From Bacillota bacterium (GTDB lineage: Bacteria > Bacillota > Desulfotomaculia > Desulfotomaculales > Pelotomaculaceae), in NCBI GenBank assembly GCA_029555205.1, contig JAKPTB010000010.1:1-64000 (forward strand): DNA of 64,000 nt, written 5' to 3'. Positions within the stretch are counted from its first letter, which is position 1. The number at the start of each line of letters is the position of its first letter. A model generated the notes under the pieces. That model worked only from the letters and a program-made list of their open reading frames with translations. It had not been told where the DNA came from and made no database searches. Both the position numbers and the translations under genes were made by a program. Shown one piece after another: positions 1-8,344 of the stretch.

Positions 1-111
1 GCCCTATGAAACATGGAAACCAGGGGCCCCATGTCAAGGGCGGCTGCTCGAAAACAGAGTAGTTTTAAGTAAAGGAAATGTTTTAAGTGTATATTCTCCA
101 ATGACAGGGGG

Positions 112-1113
112 TCAAGCCGCATCCCAGTTAACAATAGCCCCCAACGCTTCAAATATCCCACGTAAAGGAACCAAGGTTCTACCGTTCCTTAAAACAGGCG
201 GTTGATCATAAGTTTGTACTATTCCGTTGATTTTTACGGTAATTTGTGGCTCCAGAGGAATGTTATCAGGTTCCTTCGGCAGAACGTTTTCAAATTCCTT
301 TTCCGGAATTACTTTAACATTGATCTGAGTTGATACTCCGTCAAGACTGGTGGTAACCGTTGTAGTTCCTTCCTGTATGCCAATAATTCTTGTTCCAGGC
401 ATATAAACTTGGTTACCACGTGTTCGCATATTACCCCCTTTGGCTATTAATGCTACTTGCCCGTTTTCAGAACTCCATTCTGCAAAACTAGCCCAAACCC
501 CTTGTGATTTATCGTTACTATATTTGGCTGTTAGTAACATCTCTACTTCACTTCCTTTTCCCAATACGATAGTATTGGGATCTTCCATTTTAACAGTACC
601 ATGAGATTTATCTTTGTCGAAGGATATGGTTAAGTCAGTCACTATAATAATCTTTACCTTTACGGTACATGTTAGCCCTTTATAAACTGCAGTAACATCT
701 GCCTCACCTTCTCCAACGCCATGTAAAGTTGGCTGGGTATAAACAAAATTTGAACGTGTTATACCATTATTATCAGTATAATAATCTTCACGTGTAATAC
801 CGTTATTAACAGTAACTACTTGTGGATCGCTTGTAATCCATTCAACATCTGGGCAACCTAATAAATCATACACTTTTCCGTTTTCGCAGGACATATAGGG
901 CCACAAAGCAGTAGTAAACTTATCGCCACGTTTTAAAAAAATGATTTCTTCAGGTGAGATGGGATTTCCATTTTCGCTTAAGGATAAATAGATGGATTTT
1001 ACCTTACTATCTCCTTTTTCCGTTTCTGCTTCCCCTGTTGCGGGGAAAAAACACATATCAAGTAAGGAAATTATTAATAAAAAAGAAAACAACAGTTTAG
1101 CTTGTTTAGCCAC
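112..1113 (-). CDS. Exported Ig-like domain protein with truncated copper-amine-oxidase-N-like domain
   Basis: The protein has a hydrophobic signal peptide (about residues 6-30), two regions that look like bacterial Ig-like (Big2-type) domains, and a C-terminal stretch with the pattern VPLRGIFEALGA. That pattern is typical of the copper amine oxidase N-terminal-like domain found on cell-surface proteins of Clostridia. The domain normally continues with a strand such as WDxxTxTVT, but here a TGA follows WDAA directly, so the last repeat is cut short. No continuation of the domain is seen in other frames down to base 1. A GTG at 1113 has a well-placed AGGGAG site 9 nt upstream, so I prefer it to the in-frame ATG at 1170. 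It is probably a secreted or wall-associated protein; no enzymatic role can be assigned. Confidence 0.65.
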   Translation of the reverse strand: MAKQAKLLFSFLLIISLLDMCFFPATGEAETEKGDSKVKSIYLSLSENGNPISPEEIIFLKRGDKFTTALWPYMSCENGKVYDLLGCPDVEWITSDPQVVTVNNGITREDYYTDNNGITRSNFVYTQPTLHGVGEGEADVTAVYKGLTCTVKVKIIIVTDLTISFDKDKSHGTVKMEDPNTIVLGKGSEVEMLLTAKYSNDKSQGVWASFAEWSSENGQVALIAKGGNMRTRGNQVYMPGTRIIGIQEGTTTVTTSLDGVSTQINVKVIPEKEFENVLPKEPDNIPLEPQITVKINGIVQTYDQPPVLRNGRTLVPLRGIFEALGAIVNWDAA

Positions 1114-1350
1114 CTCAGCACACTCCCTGAAATTTATTTTACTTATGGAGAATATTATATGATATAACAATTACTACATGATCTGGATTTCTCCCATTTT
1201 TTAATATAAATTATTCATTGACGGACAACCTTAACGGTTCCCTGGATCAGCTCAAGGGGACTACTGAGTCCGCTCATCCTATGATTTTAGTACAAGCGTT
1301 TAATATATTGTTCATGGCCATGACTTCGCCTTAATGCAGCCGTGCTATTC

Positions 1351-1379
1351 TTGTTTTTATTTGGATTACCTTATGATAT
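1351..1379 (+). promoter_or_regulatory. Candidate sigma-A promoter for the queuosine-precursor transporter
   Basis: TTGTTT (1351-1356) and TGATAT (1374-1379) are separated by 17 nt, close to the TTGACA/TATAAT consensus. Transcription would begin near 1386 and include both the hairpin at 1393-1437 and the preQ1 aptamer. Confidence 0.4.
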
Positions 1380-1392
1380 ATTTATCACATGG

Positions 1393-1437
1393 AAAGCCCC
1401 TGAATTCAACTCTGCCCCAATCCCTGCGGGCTTTTTT
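1393..1437 (+). terminator. Terminator-like hairpin upstream of the preQ1 aptamer
   Basis: AAAGCCC (1393-1399) can pair with GGGCTTT (1428-1434), followed by a run of T to 1437. The loop is long (28 nt), so this is a weak terminator candidate. It lies between the candidate promoter and the aptamer, which is unusual for a translational riboswitch. Confidence 0.3.
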
Positions 1438-1441
1438 CTCC

Positions 1442-1477
1442 GGCGGTCGCAGTTACCCGCCTAAAAAAAACAAGGGG
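1442..1477 (+). promoter_or_regulatory. preQ1-I riboswitch (translational type)
   Basis: The segment has the compact layout of class I preQ1 aptamers: GCGGTCGCAGTTACCCGC forms the P1 hairpin with its C-rich loop, followed by an A-rich linker (1463-1470) and CAAGGGGG (1471-1477 onward). From memory it closely matches the Thermoanaerobacter tengcongensis aptamer (GGGUCGCAGUAACCC, then an A-rich tail and AAGGG). The terminal G run is also the Shine-Dalgarno sequence of the gene starting at 1486, so ligand-stabilised pseudoknot formation should hide the ribosome site. The downstream gene is a queuosine-precursor transporter, the expected regulon. Confidence 0.88.
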
Positions 1478-1485
1478 GTCATTAT

Positions 1486-2166
1486 ATGCGGTATAAGTTG
1501 TTTCCTTTTGTGATGGTTGCTTTTGTGGTAATTTTGCTGATCAGTAATACAGTGGCAGTAAAAGTTACTCAGTTGGGGCCGTTCTATTTCGATGGGGCTA
1601 CGGTACTTTTCCCGCTGGCCTACATTTTTGGGGACATACTAACGGAAGTTTACGGTTTTAAAAAAAGCCGGTTCGTAATCTGGTCGGGTTTTGTAGCTTG
1701 TGCGTTTATGGCATTTGCCTACTGGCTGATTGGGGTTCTTCCTTCTGCCCCGGATTGGGGCAGGCAGGAAGCGTATAATGCTATCCTTGGGCAGACGCCC
1801 CGTATAGTGCTGGCTTCTTTGATTGCTTATTTCTGTGGAGAGTTTGTAAACAGCTTCATTCTGGCAAAAATGAAAATCCTTACCCGCGGTCGGTGGCTAT
1901 GGATACGAACAGTCAGCTCAACGGTGGCAGGTCAGGCAGTAGACACTGCTCTTTTCGTAGTTATCGCCTTTACTGGGCTTATTCCCTGGGTGGCTTTGTT
2001 CTATATGGCGATAAGCAATTATGTCTTCAAGACTTGCTTTGAGGCGGCAGCGACACCTTTGACCTATGCCGCCTGCGGGTGGATTAAACGGGTAGAACAA
2101 GAGGATTACTTTGACGACGAAACTAACTTCAACCCGTTTGCTGTTTCGATAGACGACTTAAAATAG
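1486..2166 (+). CDS. yhhQ: Queuosine precursor transporter (YhhQ/VUT family)
   Basis: This 226-residue polytopic membrane protein matches the YhhQ/DUF165 family. It begins with a hydrophobic segment ending in ISNTVAVK, followed by the family hallmark region FDGATVLFPLAYIFGDILTEVYG (residues about 36-58), with about six predicted membrane segments. The family imports queuosine precursors such as preQ0, preQ1 or queuine for tRNA modification. The preQ1-I riboswitch directly upstream, whose last G residues form the ribosome site, supports this role strongly. The ATG at 1486 is the natural start. It appears monocistronic; the next genes downstream are unrelated. Confidence 0.9.
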   Translation: MRYKLFPFVMVAFVVILLISNTVAVKVTQLGPFYFDGATVLFPLAYIFGDILTEVYGFKKSRFVIWSGFVACAFMAFAYWLIGVLPSAPDWGRQEAYNAILGQTPRIVLASLIAYFCGEFVNSFILAKMKILTRGRWLWIRTVSSTVAGQAVDTALFVVIAFTGLIPWVALFYMAISNYVFKTCFEAAATPLTYAACGWIKRVEQEDYFDDETNFNPFAVSIDDLK

Positions 2167-2604
2167 ACCATGTCTACAAAGTATTGGAAAAACTGCATCG
2201 TGCAGCCTGTCATCTATTTTAAAACAGGTTAGTATAAGAAATAACGATTTAAAGGTTTAACGCTTTTGGGCTTTTAGGTTGCTAAAACTCTTTGGTTCTG
2301 GCAGGGGTAAACATAAAAATAAGGAAATGAGATGACCTTAGCTTTAACTGCTTCTGTTAGTGAAAAAGGTGTCAAGGAAACCCCTTGACACCATTGGAAA
2401 AAATGAGAATCCGGGAATTGTTGGCAAAGTATCTTTACTGTGATCAAAAAAAGAAAATATAATATTGTTATCTTTATAATAATAATATTTTATAATAACT
2501 ATGCTGAGATTTCCGGAGGGATGGTACTTTGCACGATCTTATCTAAAACTTTTCTTAACGTCTGCCAATATTCCTAAGGGCTGCTTTTAACTGTCCGGCA
2601 AAAT
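2167..2604. other. Intergenic region, 438 bp, no convincing gene
   Basis: The only clear element is the minus-strand terminator at 2363-2392. A 24-codon open stretch on the minus strand around 2490-2570 looks protein-like but has no start or ribosome site. The remainder is AT-rich. Confidence 0.5.
2363..2392 (-). terminator. Intrinsic terminator, minus strand
   Basis: GGTGTCAAGG (2368-2377) pairs with CCTTGACACC (2383-2392). On the minus strand the stem is followed by five T residues (2367-2363). It would end the transcript of the small peptide gene at 2605-2766. Confidence 0.7.
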
Positions 2605-2766
2605 TTATTCAATAACGTTTATTTCTTCTTTCGACAAAAAGAGATTTTGTAGTGATTCTAATATTTTTTTATGTTCATCAGTAAATGTTGAACTTGAAGC
2701 AGCAGAAGTTTTATCAATACTATTTAATTCTTCTTTCGACAAAAAAAGGTTTTCAATATTTCTCAT
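2605..2766 (-). CDS. Small 53-residue protein with a duplicated NLFLSKEE motif
   Basis: An ATG at 2766 preceded by GGGGGTGA at good spacing opens a 53-codon frame ending in TAA. The product contains two near-identical segments, ENLFLSKEELNSID (residues 5-18) and QNLFLSKEEINVIE (residues 40-53), separated by a Ser/Thr-rich and then charged linker. The repetition is visible at both DNA and protein level, and the gene has its own downstream terminator, which argues for a real gene. It is acidic, lacks a signal peptide or Cys residues, and resembles no family I recognise. Possible roles include a small regulatory or interaction peptide or a peptide precursor; there is no modification gene nearby to support the latter. 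Confidence 0.65.
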   Translation of the reverse strand: MRNIENLFLSKEELNSIDKTSAASSSTFTDEHKKILESLQNLFLSKEEINVIE

Positions 2767-2821
2767 TGTTTCACCCCCTTTATAAATTTGTTAAACTCCA
2801 TATAAAAGGAACATAATTTTT

Positions 2822-2850
2822 CTCCTGTAAATTAATAAAAAAGACAGGAG
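2822..2850. repeat. Inverted repeat in the leader of the small peptide gene
   Basis: CTCCTGT (2822-2828) and ACAGGAG (2844-2850) form a 7-bp inverted repeat with an AT-rich spacer of 15 nt. On the minus strand it lies about 55 nt upstream of the peptide gene start, so it may be an operator or an RNA hairpin. The rest of 2767-3044 shows no gene. Confidence 0.4.
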
Positions 2851-3071
2851 TAACTAGAATTACCACTATTTGTAGTTTTGTTACTAAAATATAATTATAG
2901 AACAACGAATATTCCTACATGTACCACAAAAAAAGTATTATGTCTTAAAAGGAGCCTCCTTTACTGTGAAATAGTTGACAAGGAGTTTTAAACCCGGTTA
3001 TAGTTATTTATCTGGATTTAAGTAACTTAAAAAGGAGGGATTTGATGTTAAAGGAATTCTAGGAGTTTGCG

Positions 3072-3476
3072 ATGCGTGGAAGTATGATAGATTTAGCTGT
3101 GGGTATTATAATTGGTGCGGCCTTCGGAAAAATCGTCACTTCGTTAGTTAATGACATTATAATGCCGCCAATCGGTCTATTGCTGGGTAGAGTTGACTTT
3201 TCCAACCTGTTCATTGATTTAAGCGGTAACAATTATTTAACGCTGGCCGAGGCCAAGGAGGCCGGGGCGGCAACGTTAAACTACGGACTATTTATTAATA
3301 CTGTTATTGATTTTCTTATCGTAGCCTTCGTGATTTTTCTCCTTATCCGGCAAATAAACCGTTTCAAGCGCCAGGAGGAAGTGCCGTCAGCGCCTGATAC
3401 AAAGGAATGCCCGTACTGTATCTCGGTTATATCAGTTAAGGCTACAAAATGTCCAAACTGTACAGCAGATTTATAG
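3072..3476 (+). CDS. mscL: Large-conductance mechanosensitive channel MscL, start displaced by an in-frame amber codon
   Basis: The protein carries the MscL core: [22 protein letters not shown] (first membrane helix), the periplasmic loop after GRVDF, and the second helix around residues 72-94. The C-terminus carries CPYC and CPNC, a zinc-ribbon-like tail seen on some bacterial MscL proteins. MscL releases solutes on hypo-osmotic shock. The family start MLKEFxEFAMRG is encoded at 3045 with a strong AAAGGAGGG site, but codon 6 is TAG (3060-3062). The sequence TAGGAG created there lies 6 nt before the ATG at 3072, so re-initiation at 3072 is plausible and would remove the N-terminal amphipathic S1 helix. 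The alternatives are a pseudogene or amber read-through. The gene itself ends in TAG. Confidence 0.75.
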   Translation: MRGSMIDLAVGIIIGAAFGKIVTSLVNDIIMPPIGLLLGRVDFSNLFIDLSGNNYLTLAEAKEAGAATLNYGLFINTVIDFLIVAFVIFLLIRQINRFKRQEEVPSAPDTKECPYCISVISVKATKCPNCTADL

Positions 3477-3539
3477 GCAGTCTGAGAGCAAACCATTAAA
3501 GCAGGTCACTTAACAGTATATGTGAAATACTTATAATAT

Positions 3540-3574
3540 GACCGGCAGGGCCGCTCCTGCCGGCCATATTTTTT
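3540..3574 (+). terminator. Intrinsic terminator after mscL
   Basis: CCGGCAGG (3542-3549) and CCTGCCGG (3556-3563) form a strong GC stem followed by a T-rich tract (3568-3574). Confidence 0.85.
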
Positions 3575-3687
3575 AATGGACAGAAAAAACGCATTCTTAA
3601 TTTCAGTAGGGATTTTGTTGTTAGCCTGCTTTAAGTCTCCCCTTTAACCGTCCCGGTCAAGAGAACCGGCCTCCGGCAGTTGCCCAC

Positions 3688-3723
3688 AAAAAAAGCCGGG
3701 TGTTTGAACACCACGGCTTTTTC
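3688..3723. terminator. Bidirectional terminator
   Basis: AAAAAAAGCCG..CGGCTTTTTT flanks an internal GGTGTT/AACACC stem, giving A and T tracts on both sides. It sits at the 3' end of the minus-strand gene ending at 3740 and can also stop transcripts from the mscL side. Confidence 0.8.
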
Positions 3724-3739
3724 GGTGATAAACGGATGT

Positions 3740-3919
3740 TTATTCCACAGCATCTGCTTTTGCACTGTTTTTTGCTTGGACGAAAGCATTTAGAGCTTCT
3801 CTTAAATTGTCAACATCGATTTCGCCACAGAAAATCAATACTAAGCTCTCTTCAACTTCAATGCAGCAACTGCACTCTCTTTCCTTACTACCGGAGCCTG
3901 GCTTAACAAACATTCCCAT
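3740..3919 (-). CDS. Small Cys-containing hypothetical protein
   Basis: The frame opens at an ATG (3919) with AAAGGAG 7 nt upstream; a longer in-frame extension has no ribosome site. The 59-residue product has an N-terminal Gly/Ser/Lys segment, a CSCC cluster near residue 16, and then a compact acidic domain (EVEESLVLIFCGEIDVDN and an amphipathic helix LREALNAFVQAKN). I do not recognise the family. The terminator directly downstream and the clean ribosome site support a real gene. Confidence 0.6.
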   Translation of the reverse strand: MGMFVKPGSGSKERECSCCIEVEESLVLIFCGEIDVDNLREALNAFVQAKNSAKADAVE

Positions 3920-4046
3920 ACCCTTTCTCCTTTCACTATATTTTCCTGGCCACCATCCTGGAATATCATATGCAGGAAAGGAAAATATGGTGAAATATGC
4001 CATATATAATTTTTAAACATAATAAATTGAATAATGAATTGGTTGT

Positions 4047-5048
4047 TCATTGATAAATTTTTAGTACATTGGCGGCCATTTCGCATATATCTTTTTTAAG
4101 CCAGTCCGGTTCAAGTACTTCTACAGCGTTTCCCCACTGAAATATCCAGGTCCTCATCTCGGTGAATCCGCTGGTCTCGAAGGAGAGGATGAGCGAGCCG
4201 TCGTCGAGCTCTTGTTCTGTTATCTGCGAAGGGTGGTAGATGAATCTTTTAACCCTGTGGTTGACTTCCGGGCTGAATTTAAGCCTGACCTTGCAGGTAT
4301 CTCCGTCGTTAGTAACTCCCCAGCTCCGGGTCATGTGGTCCTCGAGGGAAAAATCAGGCGGGTATTCAAAACGTTCGTATGTATAGATTTCTATATTCTT
4401 GATCTGGTCTACCCGGAAAACCCGGATGTCTCCTCTTTTAAGACAGTGAGCAACCAGGTACCAGTTATGTCTTTTACTGATCAGGCCGTAAGGTTCCACT
4501 ACCCGGTCGGTGCACTGCCTGTTGTGGCTGGCGTAATACTCGAGCTTGACCCGGCGTTTGTCCCGGAGCGCCTGCAGCAGTTTGGCGAATATTTTACTTA
4601 CCCCGGCGGGGTCTGCCAGTTGCTCCTCGACAATATGAATTCGCTTCTGCAGTTCATCCACACACAAGCTTTCCGAAGTATATTTGTATTTGAAAAGTGT
4701 TCCGACTAGAGCATCTTTGAGCTCATTGATATGCCCTGCCAGAGCAGAACCCTTTTGTTGCAGCAGGCTTAAGAAGATGATCAGGGCTTTTTCAGGACTA
4801 ATGGAAGGAAGATAGCCTGCGTCCAGGCGGTACAGGCCTTGTTTCCTGGGGTTATTCCTTTCCACCCTGACAAGTGGAATGCCCAGGTCATTTTCGATAT
4901 GCTCCAGATAGCGGAGGATACTTCGTGTACTTACACCACAGGCGTTCGCCATTTCCTTTAAGGTTGCGCCCCCATAGGGGCTTTTTTTGTTGAGAAGTTC
5001 AATAACCCTAGCTATTCTCAGTGCCTTCGTTGTATCCTGATCGGCCAA
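4047..5048 (-). CDS. HTH/WYL-domain transcriptional regulator
   Basis: The 333-residue protein starts with a winged-helix DNA-binding region (about residues 10-80, with STRSILRYLEHIENDLGIPL as the recognition part). A WYL domain follows (about 150-245; characteristic residues KLEYY, EPYGLISKRHNWYLVAHC, FRVDQIKNIE), and a C-terminal WCX-type extension ends the protein. WYL regulators of the YafY/PafBC type sense ligands or single-stranded nucleic acid and control stress or defence genes. The gene stands alone, so its targets cannot be inferred from context. Confidence 0.85.
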   Translation of the reverse strand: MADQDTTKALRIARVIELLNKKSPYGGATLKEMANACGVSTRSILRYLEHIENDLGIPLVRVERNNPRKQGLYRLDAGYLPSISPEKALIIFLSLLQQKGSALAGHINELKDALVGTLFKYKYTSESLCVDELQKRIHIVEEQLADPAGVSKIFAKLLQALRDKRRVKLEYYASHNRQCTDRVVEPYGLISKRHNWYLVAHCLKRGDIRVFRVDQIKNIEIYTYERFEYPPDFSLEDHMTRSWGVTNDGDTCKVRLKFSPEVNHRVKRFIYHPSQITEQELDDGSLILSFETSGFTEMRTWIFQWGNAVEVLEPDWLKKDICEMAANVLKIYQ

Positions 5049-5308
5049 TTCAATCCCCCTTTCCGGCGTGGATTAATATGTATATATAGTGGATTCGACC
5101 GAAACCTAACATATTCCTCCTTTTACGTCGGGTATTTACAAAAGACACGGCTGTCATGTTTTATTACTCATCCGGCTAACCGCTGTCCTGCTTTTTGGTT
5201 CCTTACCGGAGCTGGATGCCGGATTAGTAAGGATGTCAAAGGTTATAACCGGGCTGGTTATGGGTTCTATTACTATCGCTGTTCCCGGTTTGCGGGTGCT
5301 TTCTGCGG

Positions 5309-6208
5309 TCAGCTGTACTTTTTTCCAGCTAGAATGGTTAAGTCAATGGTGATAACTGATAATTCTTCATTCCGGGCCTTCAGCAAGCGTTCCTGTGTGG
5401 TACCCCAGGTTAAAGGGGTCATCTGAATCAAAGGTTCAAGCCATGTCTGGTCCAGGGTCACATTGTAAAGTACCCTTTCCACGTCCAGAAGCGCAAAATT
5501 ACTCTTAAAAAGCTCCAGGGTGTCATCATTCGAATAATTCTGTTTACCGGTTTGTCCATAAAGAATATTTCTTAACTCTTTTAGATAGTCCCTCCCGGGG
5601 AAAACCTTAATAACCCTACCGTGGGGAGAAATCATTCTTTTGAATTCAGCGTAATTGGCGGGTGCCAGAATGTTGAGAATGAAATCGAAATATTCACCGG
5701 CAAAGGGTGCCCCGGCAAGATCTCCAACGCACCAGATTATATCTTTGTACTCCTTTGAAGCCATAATAATTGCTTCTTTAGAAATATCAAGGCCCACGCC
5801 CAAAGGGGCGGTTTCTAAATTCTGAGTGATTTTTTCCAGAATCATCGCCAAATGAGAACCTTCACCGCATCCTGCATCCAGTATTTTTAGCTGTTCTCCC
5901 CGGGGGGTAGCTCCTGCTGTAATTAGATCCTTAATCTTGTTAATCATGGGGTCAAACAAGCCGTTCCTGCAGATTATCCTTCTGGAGGCAAACATTTGCC
6001 TGTTGTATTTTGTTTTCAAGGCGTGGGACAGCATATTCACATAGCCCTGTTTGGCCAGGTCATAGCAATGGTTGTTGTTACAAATTAGACTTTTTAAATC
6101 AACCAGTTTCATTTCAGAAGAACACAGTGGACACCTGAAAAGGTCCTGGTATCCGGCGAATAAGTTTGCATTTGCTTTTTTTCTCTGAGTCTTTAGCATG
6201 ATCAGCAC
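5309..6208 (-). CDS. rlmA: 23S rRNA (guanine-N1)-methyltransferase, RlmA family
   Basis: The N-terminus has the RlmA zinc-ribbon pattern (FRCPLCSSEM, then LICNNNHCYDLAKQGYVNML, residues about 24-57). A Rossmann methyltransferase fold follows with the S-adenosylmethionine motif ILDAGCGEGSH near residue 109. RlmA enzymes methylate G745 or G748 in domain II of 23S rRNA, and some members (TlrB) confer macrolide resistance. The start is a GTG at 6208 or an ATG at 6199; GGAAGG lies upstream of both. It is monocistronic and divergent from the phosphoesterase gene. Confidence 0.8.
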   Translation of the reverse strand: MLIMLKTQRKKANANLFAGYQDLFRCPLCSSEMKLVDLKSLICNNNHCYDLAKQGYVNMLSHALKTKYNRQMFASRRIICRNGLFDPMINKIKDLITAGATPRGEQLKILDAGCGEGSHLAMILEKITQNLETAPLGVGLDISKEAIIMASKEYKDIIWCVGDLAGAPFAGEYFDFILNILAPANYAEFKRMISPHGRVIKVFPGRDYLKELRNILYGQTGKQNYSNDDTLELFKSNFALLDVERVLYNVTLDQTWLEPLIQMTPLTWGTTQERLLKARNEELSVITIDLTILAGKKYS

Positions 6209-6784
6209 CCCGTTTATTCCTTCCAGATCAACAAATAAGACAAGTGGAATGGCCAGGCCCGGAAACTATGCACTTGTATCTTAAGCGGCCTGTAAAACAT
6301 CTCAAGCGCAAGCGGCTAATGCGTAAAGATGCTAAATTTTAAACCTTCCCTAAATAAACATCGGTTAATCTTTGACTATCTTCATTTTTCTTAGTTTTTT
6401 ACTTTGAATTCGTATCGCCAACTTTCATATACGGAAATAGACTTTTGTTCTGATTATTATAGCATAACCCTGGAATTAGAAAAAAAGCGCATCCCTCAAA
6501 ATCCCCATCAAAAAGAATTGCGGCATAAAAAAGCCCCGGCTGTTGAAGCCGGGAAAGCTGATTGAACTGGGTGTTTTTTTACATTTATGTTGTATATTTT
6601 GCCAGGTAATTACCCATTGCTTACTTATCCAAGGCAAAATTCAGGGGTGGTTTTCCAGCGGAGCTCCCTCGGGGGTAGCCTTTTGCCGGTCTTGTTCATA
6701 GATATAAAGAAAGGATGTTGGTTTGAAGCCTGATAGCAGGGAGATAACGCAGCACTGTTAGATTTTGACAGCGAGGGGATCGGA
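6209..6784. other. Intergenic region of 576 bp
   Basis: It contains the minus-strand terminator-like hairpin at 6524-6551 and otherwise no convincing gene. A 24-codon minus-strand frame (6625-6699, beginning MNKTGKRLPP) lies just upstream of that hairpin but has no good ribosome site. Confidence 0.5.
6524..6551 (-). terminator. Intrinsic terminator, minus strand, no clear gene feeding it
   Basis: On the minus strand CCCGGCTT and AGCCGGG form a stem around a short loop, followed by GCTTTTTT. There is no recognised minus-strand gene immediately upstream, so it may serve a small unannotated transcript. Confidence 0.6.
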
Positions 6785-8344
6785 TTGGGTGCTGGAAAAA
6801 CCAAAAAGAATATTCCTGGACCGGGGCGCGGGAAAGGGTGTGCCGGAGTCGGCGGGGAAACAGCTGAAGGCTGTTTATTTGCGGGGCAGCCGGAGGGAAA
6901 GCAGAGCCGGGGCGTTCCCGGTTTATACGATGCCCTGACCAGGTGGAAGACTGTCATAGCAAATGAAGAGCTTTGTACTGCAGGCAGCGACCATGCCGTG
7001 GTTACCTGGATAACGCCGGGCCAAAAAGCGGATACCTCTATTTATGTGGGGAATACGCCGGCAAATATGGTCAGGTACACCTTTGGGCAGGAGTCGGAAT
7101 ACCACTATGCGGAAATCACTGACTTGAAACCTTCCACGCGTTACTGGTATCAGGTGGAGAGCAACGGCGCCAGGGGTTCTTTGAACTCCTTCAGTACACT
7201 GCCCCGTCCGGAGGGGAGGCGCCTTTTAAGCTTTGCCATCTTCAGCGACTTGCACATTACATACGGTGATCCCTACGGGGATATCAACGAGATCTTTTTC
7301 GGCAAGCTGAACGAATTCTCAGACGAACTCATGATTCAGAGTATCTTAGACAGCAAGAAGAGAAATGTCGACCTGGCGGTGCTTACCGGCGACCTGACGG
7401 ACTCTGCCAGCTGGCTTCAGTACCAGGTGCTGAACGGACAGCTCCTGCCCCGTTTTGGTAGGACACCTTATCTTTTATGTCCCGGTAATCATGATAAGTT
7501 TACGAAAAACGGTGGACTTGGTGAGCGGGGCTTTTTAGAGTACGCAGCCGCTTCGGATAAAACTTATGCGCACGCCGTCTTCAAGGATTGCCTGTTTTTG
7601 CTGCTGGACTCCTGCAGGCAGGACGACAACTGGGGCTACGTCGAGCCCGGTCAGATCCGGTGGCTCCAGAATATCTTGCAAGACAGCCGGGGAATGCCTG
7701 CCTTTTTGTTTCTGCATCATCCCTGCAACGGCCCCGATCTCTGGTTCGGGGTTAAGAATTACAGGGAGTTGCAGCAGGCAATCCGGCCTTTCCCCGCTAT
7801 CCAGGGCATATTTTACGGCCATATGCACCGGTGCAAGGTTACCGCCAATAATTTATTGACGGGTTCCCGCCCTTACGTCACGGTCCCGGCCACCGTGCAG
7901 TTTCCCTGCGCCTATGCCATTGTGACAGTATATGAAGGGGGATTTGAATACAACACCTATAAAGTGAACAGACTGGATTTATCGGAAAAGTCGCGTGAGA
8001 AAATCGTCCTGAAAAATATGGGCAAAGCGGCTTATACCTGGTATAGTTACGGCGGCATCGGCGACCGGAGTTTATCATATTCCTCAGGCAGGTTGTATAG
8101 TTCGCATCAGTTCGAATTATCCCATACAACCAGCCCGGCCAGATCACTGGAACTGTATAACAGGACTCAACCCCTTGCCGGTGCGAGTATTGCGCTTTCC
8201 AGGGACGGCGACCTGTCCAGGCTCGTCCTGGGGCGCTACGGTTCCTTCTTTCAGGCCGCCCGGGCCTACGGTGAGGTCCTCTCACGGTACGGCGTCAGGG
8301 CGGACGTTGCCAGTGATGGCGGCGTAGACGAACCCTGGCGGTAA
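6785..8344 (+). CDS. Purple-acid-phosphatase-like metallophosphoesterase
   Basis: After a poorly conserved N-terminus, residues about 55-140 form an Fn3-like domain as in purple acid phosphatases (AVVTWITPG, HYAEITDLKPSTRYWYQVES). A calcineurin-like phosphoesterase domain follows with the five metal-binding motifs: SDLH, GDLTD, GNHD, the LHHP histidine and GHMHR. It would hydrolyse phosphoesters with a dinuclear metal site. The first 45 residues are Gly/Lys-rich and lack a typical signal peptide, so localisation is unclear. The start is uncertain; a TTG at 6785 has GAGGGG 6 nt upstream, but a later start is possible. The C-terminal 130 residues are unassigned. Confidence 0.8.
   Translation: MGAGKTKKNIPGPGRGKGCAGVGGETAEGCLFAGQPEGKQSRGVPGLYDALTRWKTVIANEELCTAGSDHAVVTWITPGQKADTSIYVGNTPANMVRYTFGQESEYHYAEITDLKPSTRYWYQVESNGARGSLNSFSTLPRPEGRRLLSFAIFSDLHITYGDPYGDINEIFFGKLNEFSDELMIQSILDSKKRNVDLAVLTGDLTDSASWLQYQVLNGQLLPRFGRTPYLLCPGNHDKFTKNGGLGERGFLEYAAASDKTYAHAVFKDCLFLLLDSCRQDDNWGYVEPGQIRWLQNILQDSRGMPAFLFLHHPCNGPDLWFGVKNYRELQQAIRPFPAIQGIFYGHMHRCKVTANNLLTGSRPYVTVPATVQFPCAYAIVTVYEGGFEYNTYKVNRLDLSEKSREKIVLKNMGKAAYTWYSYGGIGDRSLSYSSGRLYSSHQFELSHTTSPARSLELYNRTQPLAGASIALSRDGDLSRLVLGRYGSFFQAARAYGEVLSRYGVRADVASDGGVDEPWR

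Noticed and set aside
2490-2570. Minus-strand stretch reading EYWQTLRKVLDKIVQ
   Set aside because: Looks protein-like but has no start codon or ribosome site and is closed by stops on both sides; could be a remnant.
6625-6699. 24-codon minus-strand frame (MNKTGKRLPPRELRW) just before a minus-strand terminator
   Set aside because: It faintly recalls the N-terminus of Lon-like ATPases (LPPEKLRW pattern) but has no ribosome site and is too short to judge.
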